Part shown: positions 10,589 through 19,486 of the stretch, one piece after another
Layout of the letters: the number at the start of each line of letters is the position of its first letter
How positions within the stretch are numbered: position 1 is the first letter of the stretch
DNA from: Tessaracoccus defluvii
GTDB taxonomy: Bacteria > Actinomycetota > Actinomycetes > Propionibacteriales > Propionibacteriaceae
NCBI RefSeq assembly: GCF_014489575.1
Contig: NZ_CP060789.1
Location: 2,046,001 to 2,110,000 of the forward strand
DNA length: 64,000 bases
Direction: 5' to 3'
Notes under the pieces: generated by a model
Databases searched by the model: none
Told to the model about the DNA's origin: nothing
What the model saw: the letters and a program-made list of their open reading frames with translations, nothing else
Program-made: the position numbers and the translations under genes

Positions 10589-10617
10589 ATGTTACGCATA
10601 ACGCAACCTGTTGACAA
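10589..10617 (-). promoter_or_regulatory. Promoter of the nucleoside hydrolase gene
   Basis: On the minus strand TTGTCA (10612-10617), a 17-nt spacer and TAACAT (10589-10594) form a good sigma-70-type promoter about 18 nt upstream of the start codon, with a GGAGG ribosome binding site between. Confidence 0.6.
10591..10602. promoter_or_regulatory. LacI-type operator candidate
   Basis: GTTACGCATAAC is an imperfect 12-bp palindrome (10 of 12 positions symmetric). It overlaps the -10 box of the nucleoside hydrolase promoter and lies 25 bp from the divergent LacI gene, the classic position for repression by that regulator. Confidence 0.55.
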
Positions 10618-10626
10618 GGGGATTCT

Positions 10627-11655
10627 GTGGTCCATCAGAAGCGCCGCCAGGCCAGCATGGCCGACGTCGGACGACTCGCCCGTGTCTCCGCCCAGACCGT
10701 GTCGCGCTACTTCAACGACGGCTACGTCTCCGACGACGCCAGAGAGCGGATCACCGCGGCGGTCGCCGAACTCGGCTACCGACAGAATGCCCTCCCTCGT
10801 AACCTGCGTCGCGCCCGCACCGACTCGATCGGCTACGCGAACATCGGCCCCCTCAACTACGGCGGAGCCAGCATTCTGACGGGCTTAAGCCGCGCCGCCC
10901 GGGCCGCGGGGCAGTCACTGCTCACCACCCAGCTCGACATCGACCCCACCGCCCCCGAGTCGACGGAGGAGGTGCGCCACGCGCTCGAGACGTTCCTGTC
11001 GCTACGCGTCGACGGCATCATCGTCGGCACCCCCTTCGAGTGGCTCAACGACGTGCTCGAGGCGGTTGAACGGGTCGTTCCTGTCGTCGGCATCGCAGAA
11101 CGTCTCGGAACGAACGGGCATCCGTGGTCCGGCGCCTCCTGCTCGGCCGGGCGCCTCGCCGTCGAGCACCTGGCGTCGCTCGGGCACCGCCGCATCCTGC
11201 ACCTCGGAGGGCCACAGGAGACGAACGAGGCCAGGGAACGTCACCGTGGCTACCGGGAGACCATGGAACGCCTCGGGCTCATCCCCCTGCCGCCTCGCCA
11301 TGCAACCGCCTGGACCGCCCAGGCCGGCTACGACGCGGCCGCAGGGATCAACCCGGCCGAGTTCACCGCCGTGTTCGCCGCCAACGACCTGCTGGCACTC
11401 GGGCTCACGAGTCGGCTCCGGACCTTGGGACTGACCTGCCCGGACGACTTCTCCGTGGTGGGGGTCGATGACTCCCCCGACGTCGACTTCTACTCGCCTC
11501 CCCTGACGACGGTGCGGATCGACTTCGAGCGACTCGGCGAGCTCGCCTGCGCCCAACTCCTCCACCGCATCGACGCCGGCGGACCGGAAGAACCCATCGG
11601 CGTCGACGTCGACCTCCGGGTCAGAGCATCGACGGCGCTCCCCACCGTTCCCTGA
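10627..11655 (+). CDS. LacI-family transcriptional regulator
   Basis: 342 residues from GTG 10627 (ATG 10657, giving MADVGRLARVSAQTVSRYFN, is also possible). The N-terminal helix-turn-helix MADVGRLARVSAQTVSRYFNDG plus hinge-helix are followed by a periplasmic-binding-protein-like sensor (VDGIIVGTPFEWL, HRRILHLGGP, FAANDLLALGL, SVVGVDDSPDVDFYSPPLTTV). It probably represses the divergent nucleoside hydrolase and perhaps itself. The ligand is likely a nucleoside or related sugar, inferred from context. Confidence 0.9.
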   Translation: MVHQKRRQASMADVGRLARVSAQTVSRYFNDGYVSDDARERITAAVAELGYRQNALPRNLRRARTDSIGYANIGPLNYGGASILTGLSRAARAAGQSLLTTQLDIDPTAPESTEEVRHALETFLSLRVDGIIVGTPFEWLNDVLEAVERVVPVVGIAERLGTNGHPWSGASCSAGRLAVEHLASLGHRRILHLGGPQETNEARERHRGYRETMERLGLIPLPPRHATAWTAQAGYDAAAGINPAEFTAVFAANDLLALGLTSRLRTLGLTCPDDFSVVGVDDSPDVDFYSPPLTTVRIDFERLGELACAQLLHRIDAGGPEEPIGVDVDLRVRASTALPTVP

Positions 11656-11672
11656 ACCGGCTCGCCCCCTCC

Positions 11673-11945
11673 TCAGTGGGTGCGGAGCGCCTCGATGAGT
11701 TCGGCCTTACGCATCGTCGAGCGACCCTTCACGCCGATCTCGGCGGCACGGCGTCGCAGCTCCGACACGGTCCGGTCCTCGTAATCCTCTGCGGTCGCGC
11801 CCTTGTGTCCCACTGCGCTACGTGAGGTGGCGGCGGCCGCGTTGGCGATCCGGGCTGACTTCTCCTTGGAGTTACCTTCGCGCCGTAGCGCCTCGTAGAG
11901 TTCCTTGTCTTTGACGCTCGGACCGGGGTCCTGCTTCCGTGGCAT
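11673..11945 (-). CDS. Rho N-terminal/SAP-like domain small protein
   Basis: 90 residues. The C-terminal ~40 residues (TVSELRRRAAEIGVKGRSTMRKAELIEALRTH) match the helix-extended-loop-helix of the Rho termination factor N-terminal domain, which binds nucleic acid. The basic N-terminal half (SVKDKELYEALRREGNSKEKSARIAN) is common to short actinobacterial proteins of this type (DUF7218-like). It sits alone between convergent LacI and the acylphosphatase gene. Function unknown. Confidence 0.75.
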   Translation of the reverse strand: MPRKQDPGPSVKDKELYEALRREGNSKEKSARIANAAAATSRSAVGHKGATAEDYEDRTVSELRRRAAEIGVKGRSTMRKAELIEALRTH

Positions 11946-12018
11946 GGTGTCTCCTCTCGACCGTCGCCACGTTACGCCCGTCCCGGTCTCACCCGGCCGC
12001 GCACGCCGATGCCGCCGG

Positions 12019-12273
12019 TCAGTAGCCCGGCTCGTTGCCGGTGCGCGAGACTCTGACCCGGCTCACCGCGCCGGGCGCCTGCGGTCCGCAGAGCCAGCCC
12101 TCCAGAACATCGAGGGCACCGTTGTCGCCACAGGCCTCCACCACGACGGTGCCGTCGTCGCGGTTGGTCGCCGTCCCTTGCAGGCCCAGTTCGTCGAGCT
12201 TCGCCCGGGTGCTCCACCGAAATCCGACCCCCTGCACCCGGCCGTGCACCACGGCCCGCAGCCGCCCGACCAT
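12019..12273 (-). CDS. acyP: Acylphosphatase
   Basis: 84 residues, full family length. The phosphate-binding loop GRVQGVGFR and the catalytic asparagine region GTATNRDDGTVVVEACG are present. It hydrolyses acyl phosphates such as acetyl or carbamoyl phosphate. It starts 5 nt after the P450 stop on the same strand, so it is probably cotranscribed with it. Confidence 0.92.
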   Translation of the reverse strand: MVGRLRAVVHGRVQGVGFRWSTRAKLDELGLQGTATNRDDGTVVVEACGDNGALDVLEGWLCGPQAPGAVSRVRVSRTGNEPGY

Positions 12274-12278
12274 GGCCG

Positions 12279-13415
12279 TCAGGCCCGTCCGGTCACGACG
12301 ATGGGGACCCGCCGGAAGCCGCCCACCGGATGCACCTCACGCTCGGCGTCGGCCCCCAGCACGAAGTCCGAGGTTCCGGCGAGGAACTCCTGGACGAACA
12401 CCCGCAGCTCCATTGTCGCGAGCCCCCTGCCGGGGCAGACGTGCGGCCCGATGCCGTAGACGAGGTTGTGGGCCGCGTGGGCGGCCGGATCGAACACGGG
12501 GCCGAAGCGGGTCTCGTCCCGGTTGGCCGACGTCCAGTGGAGTTTGACGACCTCGCCCTCCGGGATCTCAACCCCGGCGACCTTCACGGGGCACGTGGTG
12601 CGGCGGCGGTTGGACGTGAATGGGTCGTCAACCCGCAGGATCTCGTCGATGACCGCGTCGAGTTCCGCATCGGACACACCCGATCGCAGGCGCGCCGTCA
12701 GCTCGCGGTCGAGCGCCAGATGCCACGCGATCACCCCGACGCACAGCGCGATGGACCCGAGGTCGCCGCCGGTCCAGTTCCGCAGGATCGAGACGAGTTC
12801 CTCGTCAGAGAAGGGCCGCCCCTGCCAGCCGTCGGCCATCAGGACACTGGTCACGTCGTCGGTCGGGCGCTCCCGCCGGGGCTCCAGCACCTCGCGGATG
12901 ATGGCGTCGAAGTCCTCGGCCACGGCGGCCATCCGGGGCCGCTCGCCCGACCGGGTGGCCGCGTGGTTGGCGACGACCCAGTCCAGGAGGCGCTGCTCCA
13001 GCGAGGCGGGCCAGCCCAGCCACGCCGACTGGGCGCGGACGGCGAAGACGGCGCCGAGGTCGCCGACCGCCTCCACCTCGGCGCCGGACCGCAGCGACGC
13101 GACGAGGTCGCGCGCGATGCGGCGAAACGCAGGCTCGAACGGGGCCAACGCCTCCGGCGTGAGGTAGCGGTCCAGGACCTCGCGGGCCTCGGTGTGGAGG
13201 GCTCCGTCGAGACCGTTGGGGACCTGCAGGTGGGCCGACACCCCGCTCGAGAAGCGTGCGGGGTCGACGGCCGCCTGCACCACCTCGGCGTGGCCGAGAA
13301 GCACCCACTCGCCGCGCACGTTGCGCACCACCCGGTGCCCCGCCCGCAACTCGTCGGTGAGCTCGCGCAGGTCGTGTCCCGTCGGGTCCAGATCGTCCGG
13401 CATGTGCTCAGTCAT
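12279..13415 (-). CDS. Cytochrome P450
   Basis: 378 residues. The haem-ligand loop reads YGIGPHVCPGRGLA (consensus FGxGxHxCxG, with Tyr for Phe). The I-helix region NWTGGDLGSIALCVGVIAWHLA lacks the common A-G-x-D-T motif and resembles P450s of the CYP peroxygenase-like or oxidative decarboxylating group rather than typical monooxygenases. No ferredoxin or reductase gene is nearby. A CAGGAT hexamer lies 6 nt upstream of the ATG. Downstream is acyP, 5 nt away. Substrate unknown. Confidence 0.88.
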   Translation of the reverse strand: MTEHMPDDLDPTGHDLRELTDELRAGHRVVRNVRGEWVLLGHAEVVQAAVDPARFSSGVSAHLQVPNGLDGALHTEAREVLDRYLTPEALAPFEPAFRRIARDLVASLRSGAEVEAVGDLGAVFAVRAQSAWLGWPASLEQRLLDWVVANHAATRSGERPRMAAVAEDFDAIIREVLEPRRERPTDDVTSVLMADGWQGRPFSDEELVSILRNWTGGDLGSIALCVGVIAWHLALDRELTARLRSGVSDAELDAVIDEILRVDDPFTSNRRRTTCPVKVAGVEIPEGEVVKLHWTSANRDETRFGPVFDPAAHAAHNLVYGIGPHVCPGRGLATMELRVFVQEFLAGTSDFVLGADAEREVHPVGGFRRVPIVVTGRA

Positions 13416-13421
13416 TCCCCC

Positions 13422-13427
13422 ATCCTG
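13422..13427 (-). promoter_or_regulatory. -10 hexamer before P450
   Basis: CAGGAT on the minus strand ends 6 nt before ATG 13415. GGGGG lies between, so a weak Shine-Dalgarno is also possible. Confidence 0.35.
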
Positions 13428-13464
13428 ACAGCCAACCCGTCGCGGCGGAAGCAGACGGCTCCCC

Positions 13465-13470
13465 TACACT
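13465..13470 (+). promoter_or_regulatory. -10 hexamer, leaderless lipoprotein gene
   Basis: TACACT ends exactly 6 nt before ATG 13477 and there is no Shine-Dalgarno. Confidence 0.5.
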
Positions 13471-13476
13471 GGCGCA

Positions 13477-14493
13477 ATGATCAGGCGACGAGCGACCGCG
13501 CTGCTCGCCATCGCTCTCCTGGCGGGGTGCAGCCCGGCCGACGCCGATCCGCCCTCCTCCACTCCCACCCCGACCGCCGTCGTGTCGTCCACGCCGTCGC
13601 CCGCCCCGTCGCCGACCCAGGCGCCCCTCCCCACGCCGGCATCGTCGCCGGTGCCGGACAGCGAACTGCCGCTGTCGTACCCCATCGCGGACTCGCCGCT
13701 GGACGGCCACACATCCGACATCCTGGCCGAGCTGCATCGCGTGGCGGGCGGCCTGCCCATCCTGAAGGTCGACATCACCGCCTCCCAGATCACCCTCACC
13801 GCGCTGCTGGACGACCGTGGCGTCGTCAGTTACGCCTGGCGTGGCGGGCAGATCACCAAGGTGGACTCCGACTTCCAGTACCTCGGCCAGGCGACGTTCG
13901 ATCCCGCCGACTACCCCGTCGATTCGGCCCGCCGCATGTTCGACGTCGCCGGCCTGAACGGCGTGCGCGGTGACGAACTCGTGCTACAGATCGTCCAATA
14001 CCGCACCGAGGGCATCTGGATGACCGTCAGCTCCCGCCCTGAGTCCACGCTCGTCTTCTTCGACAACGACGGCTCAGCCATCCCTCTGCTCGGCACCACC
14101 AGCGTCGACGACATCCAGGCGGGTATCACTGCGACTGTCGGGGAGGCGACGGCGATCTACCAGTTCGGGTTCAACCTGACGCAGGGCTACTGGGTCGATC
14201 TGCCCGACACGGAGGAGGGGCGGGTGCGGACCCGCAGCCGCCGTCTCAACCTGCCCGTGTTCGAGACGCTGCGCACCGACTCCCCCGGCTACGACACCTT
14301 TGACCCCGCGCTCCTCGACGCCGCCGGCCTGGCCCGCGCCGTCGCCCGGGCACAGGTGACGCCGGAGCAGGAGTGCGCCGTGACCGTCGACCTGCAGCAT
14401 CGCCGCTCCGCGCCCGTCGCCCGTATCGTCTGTGACGGGGTCACGCACTACGCGGACATGGTCGGCCGTGACATGACGGCGCTGATCGGCTGA
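13477..14493 (+). CDS. Hypothetical lipoprotein
   Basis: 338 residues. The lipobox LLAGC puts the lipidated cysteine at residue 18. A Ser/Thr/Pro-rich linker of about 40 residues follows (SPAPSPTQAPLPTP), then a globular domain of about 275 residues with no family I recognise. The domain has tandem halves of beta-rich sequence (LKVDITASQITLTALLDD; LVFFDNDGSAIPLL) and two C-terminal cysteines (ECAVTVD, RIVCDG). It is predicted to be tethered to the outer face of the membrane. The linker resembles those of the 58-64 kb lipoproteins but the domain differs. Confidence 0.75.
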   Translation: MIRRRATALLAIALLAGCSPADADPPSSTPTPTAVVSSTPSPAPSPTQAPLPTPASSPVPDSELPLSYPIADSPLDGHTSDILAELHRVAGGLPILKVDITASQITLTALLDDRGVVSYAWRGGQITKVDSDFQYLGQATFDPADYPVDSARRMFDVAGLNGVRGDELVLQIVQYRTEGIWMTVSSRPESTLVFFDNDGSAIPLLGTTSVDDIQAGITATVGEATAIYQFGFNLTQGYWVDLPDTEEGRVRTRSRRLNLPVFETLRTDSPGYDTFDPALLDAAGLARAVARAQVTPEQECAVTVDLQHRRSAPVARIVCDGVTHYADMVGRDMTALIG

Positions 14494-14500
14494 GCCGACC

Positions 14501-14506
14501 TAGGCT
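14501..14506 (+). promoter_or_regulatory. -10 hexamer, leaderless ybaK-like gene
   Basis: TAGGCT ends exactly 6 nt before ATG 14513. Confidence 0.55.
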
Positions 14507-14512
14507 GGGCGC

Positions 14513-14971
14513 ATGACGAACCCCGCCCTGGATGCCCTGGCCGCCTCGGGGCTCAGCCACACCGTGACCTGTCACGGACCCGTGCGGTCCCTCGCCGAGG
14601 CGGCGGCCGCCCGCGGCGTGGAGCCCGGCGACATCGTCAAGACGATGGTGGTGCGTCGCGGCCCGGACGACTATCTGCTGGTGCTGGTCCCGGGCGACGC
14701 AACGATCTCGTGGCCGAAGCTGCGGGCGGTGCTGGGCGTCAACAGGCTGTCGATGCCCGACGCCGAGGAGGCACGGGCGGTGACCGGCTTCGAGCGGGGC
14801 ACGATCACGCCGTTCGGCACCCTGACGCGACTGCCGGTGATCGCGGACGCGCGGGTGCCGGGCAGGGTCGTCTCGATCGGGGCCGGAGCGCACGGGGTGG
14901 CGGCCACCGTCGACGGCTCGGCGCTTGTCGAGACGCTGGGCGCGACGGTCGCCGACGTCACGGAACCGTAG
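14513..14971 (+). CDS. YbaK/EbsC-family aminoacyl-tRNA deacylase
   Basis: 152 residues of the YbaK/ProRS-INS editing fold: VKTMVVRRGPDDYLLVLVPGDATISW contains the core lysine and strand, and TGFERGTITPFG the GxxxxPFG-type active-site loop. Members hydrolyse mischarged tRNA, typically Cys- or Ala-tRNA(Pro). Which substrate this one has is not decided by sequence alone. Confidence 0.88.
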   Translation: MTNPALDALAASGLSHTVTCHGPVRSLAEAAAARGVEPGDIVKTMVVRRGPDDYLLVLVPGDATISWPKLRAVLGVNRLSMPDAEEARAVTGFERGTITPFGTLTRLPVIADARVPGRVVSIGAGAHGVAATVDGSALVETLGATVADVTEP

Positions 14972-15134
14972 CGTAGGGCCGTGTCCGCGCCCCAGCATGC
15001 GCACCGGATCCCCCGATCACAATGTCTCCTCCCACGCGGGCCGCGGGATTCACCGAGGCGGCCCGCCTGAGCCGAGCTTCACATAAGCTGCACCGGACGG
15101 GAGCACCGTGCCCCGAGATCACAAGGAGGAACCC

Positions 15135-15377
15135 GTGCGAATTGGTTCTGCCATCGTTCTGATCGCCCTCGGCGCCATCCTGGCGTTCGCGGTCGAAGCC
15201 GAAATCCCCTACATCAGCCTCGATCTTGTGGGCTACATCCTCATCGGCGCTGGCGTCATCGGGCTGATCTGGGTCCTGCTCGCGTCGCAGCGCACGCGTG
15301 TCACCCAGTCGCGCACCGTCCAGGATCCGAACACGGGCGAGACCGTCCGTCGTTCCGAGTCCCACGAAGGCCTCTGA
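15135..15377 (+). CDS. DUF6458-family two-helix membrane protein
   Basis: 80 residues from GTG 15135, chosen because a near-perfect AAGGAGGA (15123-15130) sits 4 nt upstream and MRIGSAIVLIALGAILAFAV matches the family start. Two transmembrane helices (about 3-20 and 28-48) are joined by EAEIPYISLDLVGY; a short basic/polar cytoplasmic tail follows. Common in actinobacteria, function unknown. This is among the strongest Shine-Dalgarno sequences in the window, in contrast with the many leaderless genes around it. Confidence 0.8.
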   Translation: MRIGSAIVLIALGAILAFAVEAEIPYISLDLVGYILIGAGVIGLIWVLLASQRTRVTQSRTVQDPNTGETVRRSESHEGL

Positions 15378-15438
15378 CCCGACGGCGGCGATCCCGCCCG
15401 CACCCACCGCCCCGACCCCGGCGCTGGGCACCTTCCCG

Positions 15439-16332
15439 TCAGCCTCCCAGCTGATCCGTGGAGAAGGTGTCGCAGCTGCCGGGGTCGCCGCTGTTGAAGC
15501 CGATGGCCACCCAGTACTGGCGCATCTGGGACGAGCCGTGGGTCCAGCTCTCGGGAACCACACGCCCGGTGGACTGGGCCTGGATGTGGTCGTCGCCGAC
15601 GGCGCGGGCGGCGGCGACGATGCGGTCCAGGTCGTCCTGCGTGACCGATGCGATGGGCGAGCTCGGATCCTTCAACGTGTTGTTGAAGAAGACGCCCGCG
15701 TAGCAGTCGGCCTGCAGTTCGAGGCGGACCTGGCCCGACTTGGGACCCGTCTGGTTGCCTCCGGCGCGGGCCTTGGCCATGTCGCCGGTGAGGTTGGAGA
15801 TGTGGTGGCCGTACTCGTGGCCGACGATGTAGAGCTCCGCGGCGTCGCTGCGCTCGGTGCCGAGCTGCGCGAGCAGCTGGCCCATGTAGTCGTCGTCGAC
15901 GTAGATCTCGTAGTCGCCCGGGCAGTAGAAGGGGCCCATCTCTGAGCTGCCGGTGCCGCAGGCGGTGGCGATCTGGCCGGTGAAGATGTTCATCGCCTCG
16001 ATCGGCTTGAAGCCCGACTCGAACGCGCTCTGCCAATAGTTGGTGAGCGCGACGTCATAGGCCTGCCAGCGGCAGTCGCGGTTCTGCTCGATGTCCGCCG
16101 CCGTCTGGCACTCGGCCCCGCCCTGCTGCTGCGACTGCTGGGGCTGCGGCTGCTGCGCGGTGCCCAGCAGGTCGCCGATGTCGCTGCCGAAGAACAGCGC
16201 GAGGAGCAGGACGAGTATGCCGCCGAGACCGCCGCCCACGGCGACCTTCCCGCCGCGGCCACCTCGCCCGCCGCTGCCACCTCCGTATCGCACACGAGAC
16301 TTGCTGATGTCGGCGTCGCCGCGATATTCCAT
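15439..16332 (-). CDS. Neutral zinc metallopeptidase (YpfJ family)
   Basis: About 297 residues from ATG 16332; an in-frame upstream start at 16374 would add 14 residues. A Gly/Arg-rich cytoplasmic N-terminus precedes one transmembrane helix (GGILVLLLALFFGSDIGDLL). The extracellular domain carries the zincin motif HEYGHH (VGHEYGHHISNLTGD) and the family's ELQADCYAG. A cysteine-rich core (ECQTAADIEQNRDCRW, ATACGTG, YCPGDY) is typical. It is a predicted membrane-anchored peptidase of unknown substrate. Confidence 0.88.
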   Translation of the reverse strand: MEYRGDADISKSRVRYGGGSGGRGGRGGKVAVGGGLGGILVLLLALFFGSDIGDLLGTAQQPQPQQSQQQGGAECQTAADIEQNRDCRWQAYDVALTNYWQSAFESGFKPIEAMNIFTGQIATACGTGSSEMGPFYCPGDYEIYVDDDYMGQLLAQLGTERSDAAELYIVGHEYGHHISNLTGDMAKARAGGNQTGPKSGQVRLELQADCYAGVFFNNTLKDPSSPIASVTQDDLDRIVAAARAVGDDHIQAQSTGRVVPESWTHGSSQMRQYWVAIGFNSGDPGSCDTFSTDQLGG

Positions 16333-16447
16333 AGCCCAACCGCCATTTCCGCCGGGGCCTGGCGCTGACGCCACGGCCTGATCAGGACCACATTAGCGGC
16401 GGCACCCCCATGGAGCGCACATTCCGGGTGGCTCCGGCTGGTGCCAC

Positions 16448-16453
16448 TAGACT
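16448..16453 (+). promoter_or_regulatory. -10 hexamer, leaderless NUDIX gene
   Basis: TAGACT ends exactly 6 nt before ATG 16460. Confidence 0.5.
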
Positions 16454-16459
16454 TGCGCG

Positions 16460-17152
16460 ATGCGCGTCGTCGGAGTCTCCCATCCCCTCGGGGCTCCGGT
16501 CGCCAGTTTCGTCGTGGAACACGGCGCGCATCCGCGGGTGACGATGTTCGACGCCGGCTTCGTGCCGATCCGGCCGCTGGCCGCCGCGCTGCACGAGGGC
16601 GAGATCCTGTTCACCTGGCTGGTGCGGGAGGTCCTGGAGGCTGATCCGCGCCCCGCCGAACGTCACGCCGTCTACGTCGCACCCTGTGCCGAGACACCCC
16701 GCCGCCATCAGCGGATCGGCGCCTACGCGCTGGTGCTGTCGGAACGCGGCGTGCTCGGCACGGTCAACTCCGCCGCCACGAAGGCGCCCGGCGTGTGGAC
16801 GCTGCCGGGAGGCGGCATCGACGCAGGTGAGTCGCCTTCGGACGCGGTGCTGCGGGAGATCTTCGAGGAGACCGGCCAGGAGGTCGTCATCGACCGGGTC
16901 CTGACGCTGGAGTCCGAACACTGGATCGGCAGGACGATGTCGGGCGCACTGGAGGATTTTCACGCCCTGCGCATCATCTACGGCGCGACATGCGAAACAC
17001 CCAGCGACCCCGTCGTCCACGATGTCGGTGGATCGACCGAGGGGGCCGGCTGGGTGCCTCTGCGAGCATGGCGCTCGCTGCATTGGACGAACAGCTCGCG
17101 GACGCTGCTGTCGCAGTACGCCCGCAAGCTGTCGCGAAGGGTCAGTCCCTGA
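16460..17152 (+). CDS. NUDIX hydrolase
   Basis: 230 residues. The central Nudix box is GGGIDAGESPSDAVLREIFEETGQEV without residue changes (GX5EX7REUXEEXGU). The first ~85 residues are an extra domain of unknown fold. Nudix enzymes cleave nucleoside diphosphate derivatives; the substrate cannot be assigned. The 3' end overlaps the convergent Bax-inhibitor-like gene by 11 nt. Confidence 0.88.
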   Translation: MRVVGVSHPLGAPVASFVVEHGAHPRVTMFDAGFVPIRPLAAALHEGEILFTWLVREVLEADPRPAERHAVYVAPCAETPRRHQRIGAYALVLSERGVLGTVNSAATKAPGVWTLPGGGIDAGESPSDAVLREIFEETGQEVVIDRVLTLESEHWIGRTMSGALEDFHALRIIYGATCETPSDPVVHDVGGSTEGAGWVPLRAWRSLHWTNSSRTLLSQYARKLSRRVSP

Positions 17153-17963
17153 AGTAGGACATGATGCGCAGGATCTCGACGTACAGCCACACCATGGTGA
17201 CCGTGATGCCGAGAGCCGCGCGCCACGACTCGGATGCCGGGGCCTTGGCGGCGATGCCGCGCTCGACCGCGTCGAAGTCGGTGATCAGGCTGAGCACAGC
17301 GAGCACGACGGCGACGATGGAGATGCCGATGGCGAGCAGGCCCGCCTGCGAGCCGGTCTCGATGATCCCGGTGCGGATCCCGAACAGCGACAGGACGAGG
17401 TTCGCCAGGTAGGTGAGGGCCAGCGCCGCGGTGCCGATGAAGACGACCTTACGGAACTTGGGCGTCACCCTGATGTTGAAGAACTTGTAGGCGGCAAGCG
17501 TGATGCCAGCCGTCACGAACGTGGCGAGAACCGCCGGCGCGACGATGCCCGGGTAGACCATGTCGAAGAAGGCGGTGACGGCGCCGACGAACAGGCCCTC
17601 GACGACCGCGTAGACCATGACGCCCGCAGGCGAGACGGTCTGCTTGCGGCTCACGATGAAGACCGTGATCAGGCCTGCGATGGCGGAGGCGATCCAGACG
17701 GGGGTCAGCAGCGCCTCCGGGATGAGGAAGAACGTCGCCGCAGCCACCAGGGCGACCGTGCCGAGCGTGATGGCCGTCTTCGCCAGCACATCGTCGAGCG
17801 TCATGACGGGGCCGACGGTCACCGGCTGCTGGTACGGGGTGAACGTGGGCTGCTGCTGCCCGTACTGCTGGTAGGGGTCGTTGGCCGGGCCCTGCGGATA
17901 CGCCTGCTGCGGCGAGCTGTGGCGGGTGAAGGCGTCTGGGCTACCGATGATCGGGTTTGCCAT
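17142..17963 (-). CDS. Bax inhibitor-1/YccA-like membrane protein
   Basis: 273 residues from ATG 17963. A Gln/Pro/Tyr-rich cytoplasmic N-terminus of about 50 residues precedes seven hydrophobic segments with the family's internal signature (GVMVYAVVEGLFVGAVTAFF, ITDFDAVERG). This is the actinobacterial Bax inhibitor-1/YccA-like family, membrane proteins related to TMBIM calcium-leak channels. A longer open frame upstream is not supported. The role in bacteria is not established. Confidence 0.88.
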   Translation of the reverse strand: MANPIIGSPDAFTRHSSPQQAYPQGPANDPYQQYGQQQPTFTPYQQPVTVGPVMTLDDVLAKTAITLGTVALVAAATFFLIPEALLTPVWIASAIAGLITVFIVSRKQTVSPAGVMVYAVVEGLFVGAVTAFFDMVYPGIVAPAVLATFVTAGITLAAYKFFNIRVTPKFRKVVFIGTAALALTYLANLVLSLFGIRTGIIETGSQAGLLAIGISIVAVVLAVLSLITDFDAVERGIAAKAPASESWRAALGITVTMVWLYVEILRIMSYFRD

Positions 17964-18096
17964 GGGGTGTCCTATTCGTGTCCTCGAAGACTCTTTCCGT
18001 CCATGGTACCTACCCTGACAACGCACGCCACCCATCTCGTGCAGGCCTCCTCGACCGATCGGCCCCGGCTTCGGCCGCGGGGTGCCACGATCAGGT

Positions 18097-19476
18097 ATGT
18101 CCACTCCCCAGACCGCGACCCTGACTTTCCTCGGCGCGGCCGGCACCGTCACGGGCTCCCGGTTCCTGTTGACGGTGGACGGCCGCCGCACCATGATCGA
18201 TGCCGGCATGTTCCAGGGCGAGAAGCACCTGCGGCGTCGGAACCGGGAGAAGTTCCCGGTCGATCCGTCGACCATCACCGACATCCTCATCACGCATGCG
18301 CATGCGGACCACACGTCGTATCTTCCGGCGCTGGTCCGGCACGGCTTCCAGGGCCGGATCCACGCGACGTGGCCGACGATCCGGCTGGCCGAGATCGTCC
18401 TGCGCGACGCGGGCAGGCTGCAGGAGCAGGCCGCCGACGACGCGCGGCGCGGCGGCTGGTCGAAGCACGAGTCACCGGCCCCGCTGTATACGACCGCCGA
18501 CGTCGAGGCGACCCTGCCGCTGTTTCGACCGGTCGAGTTCGACACGAACATCGACCTGGATCCGCTGTGGGTCCGATGGACCCGTGCGGGCCACATCCTC
18601 GGATCGGCCAGCATCCATGTGACGATCGGTGCCCGTTCGCTGCTGGTTTCCGGCGACCTTGGCCGCCACGACCATCCGATCCTGCGTCCCCGGGACATCC
18701 CGCCCGCGGCTGACATCGTGCTGTGTGAGTCCACCTACGGCGACAGGGAGCATCCGGAGCCGGAGCAGCCACACGAGGTCCTGGCCGACGCGATCGGCCG
18801 GACGGTCGAGCGGCGGGGCCAAGTGGTCATCCCCGCCTTCGCGATCGACCGGACCGAGACCGTCCTCCACGCGCTCGTCCAGCTGCGGCGCGCCGGCCGC
18901 ATCCCTGACATCCCCGTCATCGTCGACGGGCCCATGTCTCTGAAGGCGCTCGACGTCTACAAGGACAGCGCCGAGGAGTTGGCCGACGGCGTCACCCTGG
19001 CCGAGTTCACCGACCTGGATCTGCTCGAGACACGCGACGGCGCCGAGAGCCGTCGCCTCAACGGCCGCACGGATCCGATGATCATCATCTCGTCGTCGGG
19101 CATGGCCGAGGGGGGACGGGTGCTGTACCACCTGGCCCGGCTGCTCCCCGATCCCCGCAACACCGTCCTCCTGTCCGGTTACCAGGCCGTCGGCACCCGC
19201 GGCCGGGCGCTGCAGGAGGGCGCCCGGCACGTGAAGATCAACGGGCATTACGTCGCGGTGAAGGCCGAGGTGCTGCGGGACAACGAGTTCTCCGTCCACG
19301 CCGATGCCTCGGACCTCATCGACTGGCTCGCCGCCCTGGAGGAGCCGCCGGAGACGGTGTTCCTGGTGCACGGCGAACAGGCGGCCTCCGAGGCTCTGGG
19401 CGAACGGATAGCAACGGAACTCGACCTGGTCACGGTGGTGCCGCAGCACGGTGAGGTGATCGACCTGATGGCGTGA
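18097..19476 (+). CDS. MBL-fold beta-CASP RNA-metabolising hydrolase
   Basis: 459 residues from ATG 18097 (in-frame GTG 18082 also possible). The metallo-beta-lactamase metal site is HAHADH (ITHAHADHTSYLP), followed by HILGSA, SGDLGR and CESTYGDR, and the beta-CASP domain (VIPAFAIDRTETVL, ISSSGMAEGGRVLYHL). This layout matches CPSF/Ysh1-like and RNase J-related nucleases, so an RNA endo- or exonuclease role is likely. It is distinct from housekeeping RNase J in length and motifs. Confidence 0.9.
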   Translation: MSTPQTATLTFLGAAGTVTGSRFLLTVDGRRTMIDAGMFQGEKHLRRRNREKFPVDPSTITDILITHAHADHTSYLPALVRHGFQGRIHATWPTIRLAEIVLRDAGRLQEQAADDARRGGWSKHESPAPLYTTADVEATLPLFRPVEFDTNIDLDPLWVRWTRAGHILGSASIHVTIGARSLLVSGDLGRHDHPILRPRDIPPAADIVLCESTYGDREHPEPEQPHEVLADAIGRTVERRGQVVIPAFAIDRTETVLHALVQLRRAGRIPDIPVIVDGPMSLKALDVYKDSAEELADGVTLAEFTDLDLLETRDGAESRRLNGRTDPMIIISSSGMAEGGRVLYHLARLLPDPRNTVLLSGYQAVGTRGRALQEGARHVKINGHYVAVKAEVLRDNEFSVHADASDLIDWLAALEEPPETVFLVHGEQAASEALGERIATELDLVTVVPQHGEVIDLMA

Positions 19477-19486
19477 GCGGGCGCCG

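Noticed and set aside
12279..13415. P450 and acylphosphatase as a dedicated biosynthetic cluster
   Set aside because: They are close and on one strand, but no other pathway genes or redox partners are nearby.
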